64,000 nt of DNA from Pedobacter petrophilus (GTDB taxonomy: Bacteria > Bacteroidota > Bacteroidia > Sphingobacteriales > Sphingobacteriaceae): contig NZ_WKKH01000009.1 of the NCBI RefSeq assembly GCF_009674725.1, positions 62,001 to 126,000 of the forward strand, in the 5' to 3' direction. A program made the position numbers and the translations under genes. Positions 16,162-25,461 of the stretch are shown piece by piece. Numbering within the stretch: position 1 is the stretch's first letter; each line of letters opens with the position of its first letter. The notes under the pieces were generated by a model. That model saw only the letters and a program-made list of their open reading frames with translations, had not been told where the DNA came from and ran no database searches.

Positions 16162-18042
16162 TTATCGGATATTAAAAGTTACCCCGGTATTAAAGTTAAA
16201 ACCTAAGGTGTTGTAACCGATAATTTCACTGTATTTTTCGTTTAAGATGTTCTTCGCGTCAAAGAAGATTTTAACTCTTCTGTTTGCTAAAGCATACTCT
16301 GCATAAGCGCTTAACAATTTATAGCCTGGCAGGTTTTCTATTGCGTAAGTAGTAAAATTACCGTCAGTACGGGTTCCGAAGTAGCGATAATTTGCATTTA
16401 CATATAGGTTAGATGTAGCCTGGATACCAGCAGTTACACCAAAAGAATGCTTAGGTCTTCTGAAAAGAAAGTCTTCTACCCTGTTGTTTACACTATTATA
16501 TTCATTTCCTTCTACATATGAATAATAGCCATTAATATCTAGTTTCCAGATTTTAACAGCCGGTTCAATTTCGAAACCTTTAACTTTTTGACTTTCCTGA
16601 TTGATATAGCCAGTGGCGAAATCGTAAATGATCGCATCAGTTAAATCTCTTTTGAAACCTGCAACGCGTAAAGAGAACCTGTTTTCTGCGAAGCTGAAGT
16701 TTGCGCCGGCTTCATAATTTTGAGATTTCTCTGGTTTCAAATTTAAGTTAGCTCCAAATTGCCCGAAAAGCATATTAAGTGTCGGGATTTTAAAAGCGGT
16801 AGAAACCGTTCCGAATAATTTAACTTCTTTAATGATGTTAATGCTTGGGGTTATCGTATAAGTATAGTTTTCTCCATATTGTTCATGTTTATTGTAACGG
16901 CCACCAACTTCCATGTTAAAAATACTCAAATCGTGAAGGAATAATGAACCATAAGCTGCAAAAATATTAGTTTCCGGACGATTAGCACCAGATGTTAAGT
17001 GCATCTCACGGTTTTCAATTCCAGCTAGTAAATTTAATTTTTCGCTTAATTTTTGATTGTAAAACAGGTCGATCAAGCTGATGCTTCCTGATCCTATACT
17101 GCTATAAGGAAAACCATCAAAACTACTCGAAGTATTATTCGAAGTATTTTGGTAACTGTAATTTAAGTTTATTTTGCCAGAACCAAAATCGTATTTGCTA
17201 TTCAAACCACCACTGAAGTTTTTTAATGTGGTATTATTTGCCGGTAAGCCATCAGAGAAAGCGCCTTCATCAATTTTGTAGTTTCCACGGTAGTAACGCA
17301 CAAATGGATTGATTGAAAAACGTTTATCTAACTGAATGCCGAAAGTTGCATTCACACCGTCTGTTTTATATCCGTCTTTATCAAATTCGGTATTATTACC
17401 TGCCGGATTGGCTGCCTCAGAAATTCCATCACTTTTTTGGTGAGTATAATTTACATTATAAGTAAAGCCATCTACAGCACCATTTAAGCCAATTGTGCCT
17501 TTATAAGTCTCATAACTACCTGCACTGGCTACCCCGAAAATAGTGTTGCCTTTTGCACCCCCTTTTTTGGTCACAATGTTGATTACCCCTGCGATAGCAT
17601 CAGAACCATAAATGGTTGATTGTCCACCTCTTAAAATTTCGATGTGATCAATTTGATCGATCGAAAATAAACGTAAGTCGAATGCCCCGCCATTTCCTGA
17701 GGGATCATTTTGAACGATTCCATCTATCAAAACTACTGCGTATGCACTACCTGCACCTCTAAAAAATATTGATTTGTTTAACCCGGGATTACTTCCGGAA
17801 CCTGCAACGATAATGCCGGCCTGCTCGCTGATTAATTCTGGTAATGACTTACCATTGCTGCGATCTAAAGTTTCGCGGCTAATGATGCTCACCACTTTAC
17901 CTGTTTGCGATTGCTTTTGATCGTTTTTGGTAGCCGAAATGACTACATCTTTAAGTCTTAGGGAGTCCTGGGCATTAGCTTGGCTAATACCGAAATGCAC
18001 CAGGCCGATGCCTGCTGCAATAATTAGTTGTTTTTTGTTCAT
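16162..18042 (-). CDS. btuB: TonB-dependent vitamin B12 receptor
   Basis: The protein is 626 residues from ATG 18042, with a leader ending in ANAQ. The plug domain contains the TonB-box region LKDVVISATKN, then FFRGAGSAYAVVLIDGI, IEILRGGQSTIYGSDAIAGVINIVTKKG in conserved blocks, and a 22-strand-type barrel ending FNFNTGVTFNIR. Outer-membrane uptake of cobalamins is supported by the cobalamin riboswitch 115 nt upstream. The frame is open to 18126, but the extra 28 residues precede the natural leader and are rejected. Expression should fall when adenosylcobalamin is abundant. Confidence 0.92.
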   Translation of the reverse strand: MNKKQLIIAAGIGLVHFGISQANAQDSLRLKDVVISATKNDQKQSQTGKVVSIISRETLDRSNGKSLPELISEQAGIIVAGSGSNPGLNKSIFFRGAGSAYAVVLIDGIVQNDPSGNGGAFDLRLFSIDQIDHIEILRGGQSTIYGSDAIAGVINIVTKKGGAKGNTIFGVASAGSYETYKGTIGLNGAVDGFTYNVNYTHQKSDGISEAANPAGNNTEFDKDGYKTDGVNATFGIQLDKRFSINPFVRYYRGNYKIDEGAFSDGLPANNTTLKNFSGGLNSKYDFGSGKINLNYSYQNTSNNTSSSFDGFPYSSIGSGSISLIDLFYNQKLSEKLNLLAGIENREMHLTSGANRPETNIFAAYGSLFLHDLSIFNMEVGGRYNKHEQYGENYTYTITPSINIIKEVKLFGTVSTAFKIPTLNMLFGQFGANLNLKPEKSQNYEAGANFSFAENRFSLRVAGFKRDLTDAIIYDFATGYINQESQKVKGFEIEPAVKIWKLDINGYYSYVEGNEYNSVNNRVEDFLFRRPKHSFGVTAGIQATSNLYVNANYRYFGTRTDGNFTTYAIENLPGYKLLSAYAEYALANRRVKIFFDAKNILNEKYSEIIGYNTLGFNFNTGVTFNIR

Positions 18043-18154
18043 TTGATTGTGAGTTTTGCCCACAGCCAACAGATAGAAAAGGAAATGAAAATACGAAACC
18101 ATTAAGTACTCCAATCCTAGCTTCAATCCCCGAAAGCTATGAAATTATATGCAT

Positions 18155-18325
18155 ATGGCAGGTCTTCTGACTTACTCCCAATTTTTGAGCCTTCCCATTA
18201 ATTTATAGTTAACAGTGGCATAGATTTAAAAATCGTTATGGAGCTTACAGCTGCGGGACAGTTGCAGAATTACACTGCATTCCCTTTTAATTCTGGCACT
18301 AAGTGCACCGGAAACCAAAAGCGCT
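18155..18325 (-). ncRNA. Cobalamin riboswitch
   Basis: On the minus strand the conserved blocks appear in the right order. They are GGTTTCCGGTGC (18304-18315), AAAAGGGAATGCAGTGTAA, CTGCAACTGTCCCGCAGCTG, the B12-box ATGCCACTG near 18220, GGGAAGG, and the closing AGTAAGTCAGAAGACCTGCC. It sits about 115 nt ahead of the btuB start. No hairpin plus T-run lies between the aptamer and btuB, so control may act on translation rather than by termination, but this is inference. Confidence 0.95.
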
Positions 18326-18547
18326 GCAAAAGTAGTAAAATAAAGCCAATCGTAAAATGGATGTGAGGAAAGTTTGATTTTATCGTAAATGGTTCTATTT
18401 ATTGATCAAAATTTAAACATGAAATTAATCTTATTGCCGGCACTCTTCATTATAAATAAATATGAATATGAAACGGTTTGTTACCCGTTTATGAAAAACC
18501 TGGGTAAAGCGATTTATGAGTTTGAGTTGCAGCGAAAGAAAAAAAAT

Positions 18548-18572
18548 AAGCCCGACTCATCGAGGTTCGGGT
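18548..18572 (-). terminator. Intrinsic terminator of the PPK2 gene
   Basis: Arms CCCGA and TCGGG enclose an inner CTC/GAG pair. On the minus strand TTATTTTTTTT follows. It lies about 23 nt past the PPK2 stop codon. Confidence 0.75.
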
Positions 18573-18594
18573 TGGATTACCAATAATGCTTTGA

Positions 18595-19473
18595 TCATTC
18601 CGTCATTAATATTGTCTTTGTTTCTTCCAGCTTTGCTTTTTCTTCATCGGTTACTACAGGGAAATCAAGATCTAGCTTCTTAAGTCGCTCTAAAATTATT
18701 TCACTGATGGCTAAACGGGCAAACCATTTTTTATCGGCAGGGATTACATGCCATGGTGAAACTTCGGTGCTTGTTTCGTTGATTGCATCCTGATAAGCAT
18801 TCATATATTTGTCCCAATGGGCCCTTTCTTTAATGTCGCCGGATGAGAACTTCCAGTTTTTAGTCGGATCTTCAATCCGCTCCAAAAAGCGTTGTTTTTG
18901 TTCATCCCGGCCCACGTTGAGGAAAAATTTCAGAATCACGGTTCCATTTGCACTCAAATGTGATTCGAAATTGCGAATACTTTCATACCGCTGTTTCCAA
19001 AAATCCTTATTAACTTTTTTTACATCATCAACCCCGGGAATGTTCTCGTTCAATATATATTCAGGGTGTACTTTACAGGCCAATACATTTTCATAATGAG
19101 ATCGGTTATGGATACCAATTCTCCCTCTTTCTGGTAATGCCAGGTAATGACGCCAGAGAAAATCGTGCTCATATTCTTTTACAGTTGGCACTTTAAAACT
19201 AAAAACCTGGCACCCTTGTGGGTTTAATCCACTCATTACGTGCGCAATGGCACTATCTTTTCCTGCAGCATCCATCGCCTGAAAAATGATTAAAATGGAA
19301 TGTTTACCAGCAGCATATAATTTTTCCTGCAGGTGACTGATTTCAATTTTCGTCTTAATTAATTCATCCTTTGCCTTCTCTTTATTATAGCTGCCGGTAA
19401 AATCAGTTTCAAATTTTTTTAAAGAAAATTTGCTATCGCCCTGTATAATTAGCGCTTTAAATTCGTTCTTCAT
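18595..19473 (-). CDS. PPK2-family polyphosphate kinase / polyP:nucleotide phosphotransferase
   Basis: The 292-residue single-domain protein has the PPK2 Walker A motif DAAGKD at 68-73. The lid-like segment has HDFLWRHYLALPERGRIG, and RSHYENVL, GRDEQKQRFLERIEDPTKNWKFS and AYQDAINETSTEVSPWHVIPAD follow in short conserved blocks. These enzymes transfer phosphate between polyphosphate and nucleoside mono- or diphosphates in the cytosol. Family members differ in AMP, ADP or GDP preference, and this cannot be read by eye. It is transcribed alone, divergent from PBP1A. Confidence 0.9.
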   Translation of the reverse strand: MKNEFKALIIQGDSKFSLKKFETDFTGSYNKEKAKDELIKTKIEISHLQEKLYAAGKHSILIIFQAMDAAGKDSAIAHVMSGLNPQGCQVFSFKVPTVKEYEHDFLWRHYLALPERGRIGIHNRSHYENVLACKVHPEYILNENIPGVDDVKKVNKDFWKQRYESIRNFESHLSANGTVILKFFLNVGRDEQKQRFLERIEDPTKNWKFSSGDIKERAHWDKYMNAYQDAINETSTEVSPWHVIPADKKWFARLAISEIILERLKKLDLDFPVVTDEEKAKLEETKTILMTE

Positions 19474-19616
19474 ACTTATGCATTGTTTTAGATAATTCAG
19501 TTTATCAATATTTTAAATATAGAACTAAAAAATAAGTAAAGTAAAAACGTTAATTTGCATATAGAGTTTTTTATATTTAACGCTTCAGCATTTACCAAAA
19601 GCTCACCTTAGCCAAT

Positions 19617-22064
19617 ATGTTTAAAGAGATAAAAAACAAGTACTTACGTTATTCTGCAATATTTTTATTCTTCATAATAATTTTCTTTTCCGCACTTCAG
19701 CTTAATTTTCTCTGGCTCTTTGGTTATTCTCCAAGCACGCACGACATTAAAATGCCTACGTTGCGGGTTGGATCTGAACTTTACACTTCTGATGGTAAAT
19801 TAATTGGCAGATACTTTAAAGAGAACAGAACTCCCGTCAATTTTGAAGAAATTTCACCTAGCGTAATTCATGCACTGGTGGCTACAGAAGATGTTCGTTT
19901 TTACAAACATTGGGGGGTTGATGCGCAAGCGGTAGGCCGTGCCGTAATCGGACTGGGTGAAAAAGGTGGTGCAAGTACCATTACGCAGCAATTGGCTAAA
20001 AATCTATACCGGACCAGGTATAATAAATCTCAAGGGCTGTTGGTGAAAATTCCACTGATCAGAACGGTTATATTTAAGTTAAAAGAATGGCTAACAGCTG
20101 TTAAGCTTGAATCACATTATTCAAAGAATGACATTATCACCATGTATCTGAATACCGTTTCTTTCGGAAATAATGCATACGGAATTAAAACGGCCAGCAG
20201 GATCTATTTTGATAAGGATGCAAGTGCGTTGAGTGTTGCAGATGCTGCAATGCTGGTGGGAATGCTGAAAGGTACTACCATGTATAATCCAACTAAAAAT
20301 CCGGAACGGGCTTTGGAACGGAGAAATGTGGTGTTAAGACAAATGAATAAATACAAATACTTAAGTAACGATAGCTTAGCTGCCCTTTCCAAAGAACCAA
20401 TTAAATTAAAAGAAGGTGAAATGGAAGATGGAAGTGATGGTGATTCTTATTTGAGAGCTGCTGTGGCAAAATATCTTGAAAAATGGTGTCTGGATAATGG
20501 CTACGATTTGTATGAAGATGGATTAAAAATTTACACCACTATTGATTCAAAGCTTCAAAAATATGCTGAGGAAGCAGTAGCAGAGCAAATGAAAACCTTG
20601 CAACGCAGATTTTATAGCGTTTGGGGAAATGAAGACCCCTGGTATGATTCAGAAAAAAATAAAGTGAATTATCCGGAACGGGCGATGAAAAATTTGCCGA
20701 TCTATAGCATGCTGATGAAGAAATTCCCAAATCAGCCTGATTCGGTTACAGCCTACTTTGATAAGAAGAAAAAGATGAAAATTTTCACGTACAAAGGTGA
20801 TCGTGATACCTCATTTTCAACCCTGGATTCTATTCGTTATTATGGTAAGATCATGAATACCGGGATGATGACCATGGAGCCGGCGAGTGGAAAAATAAAA
20901 GTTTGGGTGGGCGGCATTGACCATAAGTTTTTCAAATATGATCACGTTAATCAATCAAAACGCCAGGCCGGATCAACTTTCAAACCTTTTGCTTACTTAA
21001 CAGCCCTGGAACAAGGAATGAGTCCTTGCGATAAATTTACAGATAAGCCAGTAAGAATCAAATACCAGGACAAAGGAGAAACCAAATATTGGGAGCCTAA
21101 AAATGCAGATTACAACATCACTTACCAGGAAATGAGTTTACGCTGGGCGATGGCAAGATCGGTAAATACCATTACCGCACAGGTTACAGAGAAAGTGGGT
21201 TGGGATAATGTAGTTAAATATGCTCACGAATGCGGAATAGACAGCCATTTGGAATCTGTTCCGTCAGTAAGTTTAGGATCGAATGATGTAACAGTTTATG
21301 AAATGGTGAAGGCTTACAGTACCTTCATGAATAAAGGCATTAAAACTGATCCGATTTTAGTCGAAAAAATTACTGATCAGGATAATAATATCATTGATGA
21401 ATTTAAACCGAAAACGAAGCGTGTATTAACCGAGGAAATTGCCTGGTTAATGACTTACATGTTCCGTGGTGGTATGGAAGAGCCAAGGGGAACTTCTCAG
21501 GCTTTGTGGGAATGGCCGAATTTATTTAAAAAGAATAACCAGATTGGTGGTAAAACCGGAACTTCATCAGATTATGTTGATGCCTGGTATATGGGATTAA
21601 CTAAAGACCTGGTAACCGGGGTTTGGGTAGGTTGTGATGAAAGAACAGCGCACTTTAAAAACGGTGAACAAGGGGAAGGCTCCAGAACGGCCCTCCCTAT
21701 CTTTGCTAAATTTATGGAGAAGGTTTACCTGGATCCGTCTACAGGTTATTCTTACGGACCTTTTCCAAAAGCTACTGTAGAAATCACAAGAAGCTATAAC
21801 TGTCCGAGTCCGCAATACGTAAGAGATACCACTTCAGTAGATACAACTGCTGTAGATTCTACACAGTTTGATGTACCAGAAGAGGTTGATCCGGCTAATC
21901 CGGTAACGCCAGCTGAACAAGAGGTAAAAAAGGATGAAAAGAAACAAGAGCCCGTTCCTAACCAGCCTGCGCAAACTGTTCCCCTAACCCGCAAGGAAGA
22001 AAGAGAACTGCGAAGGAAGCAACGCCAGGAAGAAAAAGAAAAGAAAAATAACGAAAATAACTAA
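19617..22064 (+). CDS. mrcA: Penicillin-binding protein 1A (bifunctional transglycosylase/transpeptidase)
   Basis: The 815-residue class A PBP has one membrane anchor (about 12-33). Its GT51 glycosyltransferase domain has EDVRFYKHWGVD near 90 and STITQQLAKNLY. In the transpeptidase domain the nucleophile is Ser453 (STFK 453-456), SVN is at 515-517 and KTGTS at 646-650. The protein polymerises and cross-links peptidoglycan on the periplasmic face. The last 60 residues form a charged Lys/Glu/Gln-rich tail with no known domain. All catalytic motifs are intact. Confidence 0.95.
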   Translation: MFKEIKNKYLRYSAIFLFFIIIFFSALQLNFLWLFGYSPSTHDIKMPTLRVGSELYTSDGKLIGRYFKENRTPVNFEEISPSVIHALVATEDVRFYKHWGVDAQAVGRAVIGLGEKGGASTITQQLAKNLYRTRYNKSQGLLVKIPLIRTVIFKLKEWLTAVKLESHYSKNDIITMYLNTVSFGNNAYGIKTASRIYFDKDASALSVADAAMLVGMLKGTTMYNPTKNPERALERRNVVLRQMNKYKYLSNDSLAALSKEPIKLKEGEMEDGSDGDSYLRAAVAKYLEKWCLDNGYDLYEDGLKIYTTIDSKLQKYAEEAVAEQMKTLQRRFYSVWGNEDPWYDSEKNKVNYPERAMKNLPIYSMLMKKFPNQPDSVTAYFDKKKKMKIFTYKGDRDTSFSTLDSIRYYGKIMNTGMMTMEPASGKIKVWVGGIDHKFFKYDHVNQSKRQAGSTFKPFAYLTALEQGMSPCDKFTDKPVRIKYQDKGETKYWEPKNADYNITYQEMSLRWAMARSVNTITAQVTEKVGWDNVVKYAHECGIDSHLESVPSVSLGSNDVTVYEMVKAYSTFMNKGIKTDPILVEKITDQDNNIIDEFKPKTKRVLTEEIAWLMTYMFRGGMEEPRGTSQALWEWPNLFKKNNQIGGKTGTSSDYVDAWYMGLTKDLVTGVWVGCDERTAHFKNGEQGEGSRTALPIFAKFMEKVYLDPSTGYSYGPFPKATVEITRSYNCPSPQYVRDTTSVDTTAVDSTQFDVPEEVDPANPVTPAEQEVKKDEKKQEPVPNQPAQTVPLTRKEERELRRKQRQEEKEKKNNENN

Positions 22065-22211
22065 CCATATCTAAGGAAATATGGATTAAGAATTGTTTTG
22101 GGCAGTTTCTGAAATGTTAAATTTTTAAAAATGCTTGAAACAATTATTAGTTTTACTTCAATTTCCGTTTAATCTTTTAGTTTTTACAACATATTACTTT
22201 AAACCAAACAC

Positions 22212-25200
22212 ATGAAAAAAGGCTCTACTTTAATTAGGAGGTACCTTCCGATATTGATTCTATTTATTATCTCATTTTCGGCTCAGGCGCAATATTTTGG
22301 ACAAAATAAAGTAAGGTATAAAAAACTCGATTTCAAAGTGTTACAAACACCGCATTTTGAAATCTATTACTACATTAAAAATGAAGCACTATTAAAGAAG
22401 TTTTCTCAGGAAGCAGAAACCTGGTATAAAATGCACCAGGAAGTTTTTAGGGATACTTTTTTAAAGAAAAATCCAATTATTTTATATAATAATCATCCTG
22501 ATTTTCAGCAAACCACAGCGCTTCAAGGCGAAATTGGCATTGGAACGGGCGGCGTAACCGAGGCCTTAAAAAACCGGGTAATTATGCCGGTAATGGAACT
22601 AAACAGCCAAACCAGACACGTACTTGGCCATGAGTTGGTTCACGCCTTTCAATACCATACGCTGTTAGAAAAAGATTCCATCAGTATGGAAAATGTTGGC
22701 CAAACGCCGTTATGGATGGTTGAAGGGATGGCTGAATACCTTTCAATTGGTAAAAAGGATGCTTTTACATCCATGTGGATGCGAGACGCCATGTTGAACC
22801 GGGATATTCCTTCACTAAAAGACTTAACCAATTCGAATAAATACTTTCCCTATCGTTACGGTCAGGCATTCTGGACTTATATCGGCTCCCAATACGGAGA
22901 CACCACCATTGTTCCGTTGTTTAAAAACACGGCAAAATATGGATATGAAAATGCCATTAGATATACTTTTGGGTACGATGATAAGACGCTATCCGGTTTA
23001 TGGAAAAATGCTATAGATGCGCATTATAAGCCGATGTTAAAGGCAGATAGTTCTCAAATTAAGATTACGGGTACCAAAATTATTGATAATAAAAATGCAG
23101 GAAACATGAACGTCGCTCCTGCTTTAAGTCCGGATGGAAAATACCTTGCCTTTATGTCTGAAAAAGATCTTTTTGGTATTGATCTCTTTCTTGCTGATGC
23201 TAAGACAGGCAGAATTATCCGGAAGTTAAGTAGCCAGATCAGCAATGGACACATAGACGACTTTAACTTTATCGAATCTGCCGGAGCATGGTCGCCGGAT
23301 AGCAAGCAGTTTGCCTTCAGTATTTTTAGCCACGGGCGAAACCAGATGATGATTATTAATGTATCAAATGGAACAACTGTATCTCAAACCGCAATGGATC
23401 AGGTACAGCAGTTTGGCAACCTAACCTGGTCGCCAAATGGAAAAGATATTGCATTCTCGGGAATGGTAGAAGGACAAAGTGATATTTTTTCTTATAACCT
23501 GGATTCGAAAAAGGTTACTCAAATTACCAATGATGTTTATTCAGATTATGCACCGAACTATGCTCCTGACGGGAAAAAGATCGTTTTCTCTTCAGATCGT
23601 GCTGCTATGCAGGCTAAAAATATCAATGTTGTAAACCCGATTAACCTGGCTATTTACGATATTGAAAAGAATGTGGTGAGCAATTTGAATGTGTTTCCCG
23701 GAGCGAACAATTTAAACGCCCAGTTTTCAGGAAATAGTCAGAATATTTATTTCCTGTCAAACAGAGATGGATTTAGAAATCTTTATAAATACAACTTCGC
23801 AGACAATACGGTAGACCAGTTAACTGATTATTTTACCGGCATTAGCGGCATTACGGAATTTTCGCCCGCAATTTCTGTGTCCACCACAGATGATATTGTT
23901 TACAGTTATTATCGCTACCAGCGTTATACCTTATATAATGCGAAACTCAGCAGCTTCAAGCCAACCAGAATAGGAAACAGGGATGAAAACTTTGATGCAG
24001 CGATCCTCCCTCCTATGGAAAATATCGGTGTTAACATTGTCAATTCTAACCTGAATAATTTTGACAGGTTTGAGAAAGTAGTTTCCGATTCTTTAAAAAC
24101 AGTAGCCTACAAGCCAAAGTTCAGACTAGATTATTTAGCAAACAGTGGTGTCGGGGTATCTTCGAGCCGTTTCGGCACAGGAGTTTCCGGTGGTATCGTG
24201 GGGATGTTTAGCGATATCTTAGGTACCAATCAAATCATTGCCAATATCTCTGTAAACGGAGAAATTTATGATGCCGGAGGTTTAGTTGGGTACATCAATC
24301 AAAAAAGCAGGATTAACTGGGGTGCTGCGGTTTCTCACATTCCTTATGTATCAGGTTTTAATTCGACAAGCTTTGAAAAACTTCCAGCTGATAACAATAC
24401 AACTGTTGACGCTTTATCCCAAAACACCGATATCATTAGAACTTTCGAAGACCAGGTTCAGTTATTTGGTGCCTATCCGCTTAGCAAAATTCATCGTTTT
24501 GAGTTAGGAGGTGCGTTTTCACACTATAGTTATAGAATAGACCGATATAGCAATTACTATAATTCTACAGGCAACTTTATCGGTTCTGACCGGAAACGTA
24601 TTTCCAACGAAGTAGCTACACAGGATTATGGTGTTCCGTTTAATTCATTTACGCTTTACCAATTAAATGCCGGGTTTGTTGGAGATAATTCTATTTTCGG
24701 GTTAACTGGTCCGTTAGATGGTTTCAGGTATCGCGTAAGTGCAGAGAAATATTTTGGCACTTATAACTTTTCTGGCGTAACTGCAGATTTAAGAAAGTAT
24801 TGGAGATTGAAGCCTGTTACCATTGCAGCAAGAACCTATAATACTTTAAGAATTGGTGATGATGCTGATCGTCTTTACCCTATGTATGTTGGTTACCCCT
24901 ATTTAGTCAGAGGTTACGAATCAAATTCCATTTATAAAACAACTTCGGCGCAATCTTCAGAGTCTTTTGATATTAACCAATTAACAGGCAGTAAAATCTC
25001 AGTTTTCAATCTTGAATTAAGACTACCGTTCACCGGCCCTAAAAAATTAGCGGCCATTCCATCCAAATTTCTATTTAGTGATCTGAATTTGTTTTTTGAT
25101 GCTGGTTTAGCATGGACTAATGATACCGAAGTGAAGTTTAAAAGTGAACCGACCTACACCACAGAAATCTTAAGAGATAACAGTGGCAATCCGGTTTTAG

Positions 25201-25385
25201 ATAGTCAGGGTAAACAGCTTACCGTCCAATCTACCACTGAACGCGTGCCGGTAATGAGTGTAGGGATCTCGTTGCGGGTAAATATCTTTGGTTATTTTGT
25301 ATTAGAACCGTATTATGCTATCCCTTTCCAGCGGAAAGATGTTAAGGGCGGAGTGTTTGGTTTAACCTTTGCACCGGGCTGGTAA
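22212..25385 (+). CDS. Three-part envelope protein: gluzincin-like protease, TolB-type propeller, Omp85-like barrel
   Basis: The 1057-residue protein has a leader ending SAQAQ. Residues about 30-280 hold a metalloprotease-like domain with HELVH at 140-144 and a second Glu171 in WMVEGMAEY, the gluzincin zinc pattern. From about 285 to 600 there are PD40/TolB propeller repeats (LSPDGKYLAFMSEKD, WSPDSKQFAFS, WSPNGKDIAFSG, YAPDGKKIVFSSD). The last 400 residues resemble a BamA/surface-antigen beta-barrel ending VFGLTFAPGW. It should be an outer-membrane protein with a periplasmic or surface protease module. Function unknown. Confidence 0.82.
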   Translation: MKKGSTLIRRYLPILILFIISFSAQAQYFGQNKVRYKKLDFKVLQTPHFEIYYYIKNEALLKKFSQEAETWYKMHQEVFRDTFLKKNPIILYNNHPDFQQTTALQGEIGIGTGGVTEALKNRVIMPVMELNSQTRHVLGHELVHAFQYHTLLEKDSISMENVGQTPLWMVEGMAEYLSIGKKDAFTSMWMRDAMLNRDIPSLKDLTNSNKYFPYRYGQAFWTYIGSQYGDTTIVPLFKNTAKYGYENAIRYTFGYDDKTLSGLWKNAIDAHYKPMLKADSSQIKITGTKIIDNKNAGNMNVAPALSPDGKYLAFMSEKDLFGIDLFLADAKTGRIIRKLSSQISNGHIDDFNFIESAGAWSPDSKQFAFSIFSHGRNQMMIINVSNGTTVSQTAMDQVQQFGNLTWSPNGKDIAFSGMVEGQSDIFSYNLDSKKVTQITNDVYSDYAPNYAPDGKKIVFSSDRAAMQAKNINVVNPINLAIYDIEKNVVSNLNVFPGANNLNAQFSGNSQNIYFLSNRDGFRNLYKYNFADNTVDQLTDYFTGISGITEFSPAISVSTTDDIVYSYYRYQRYTLYNAKLSSFKPTRIGNRDENFDAAILPPMENIGVNIVNSNLNNFDRFEKVVSDSLKTVAYKPKFRLDYLANSGVGVSSSRFGTGVSGGIVGMFSDILGTNQIIANISVNGEIYDAGGLVGYINQKSRINWGAAVSHIPYVSGFNSTSFEKLPADNNTTVDALSQNTDIIRTFEDQVQLFGAYPLSKIHRFELGGAFSHYSYRIDRYSNYYNSTGNFIGSDRKRISNEVATQDYGVPFNSFTLYQLNAGFVGDNSIFGLTGPLDGFRYRVSAEKYFGTYNFSGVTADLRKYWRLKPVTIAARTYNTLRIGDDADRLYPMYVGYPYLVRGYESNSIYKTTSAQSSESFDINQLTGSKISVFNLELRLPFTGPKKLAAIPSKFLFSDLNLFFDAGLAWTNDTEVKFKSEPTYTTEILRDNSGNPVLDSQGKQLTVQSTTERVPVMSVGISLRVNIFGYFVLEPYYAIPFQRKDVKGGVFGLTFAPGW

Positions 25386-25461
25386 GCATATCGATTAAAT
25401 GAAAATGAGTTGTGGGGTTATTTATTCCAAATGAAGAAACAACTTTAATTAAGAATTAAAT

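Noticed and set aside
18043..18126. Extra 28 N-terminal residues of btuB
   Set aside because: They precede the natural leader MNKKQLIIAAG. The leader defines the start at 18042.
18389..18586. 65-codon plus-strand frame between the riboswitch and PPK2
   Set aside because: It runs through the PPK2 terminator hairpin, has an unlikely composition and no neighbour or motif support.
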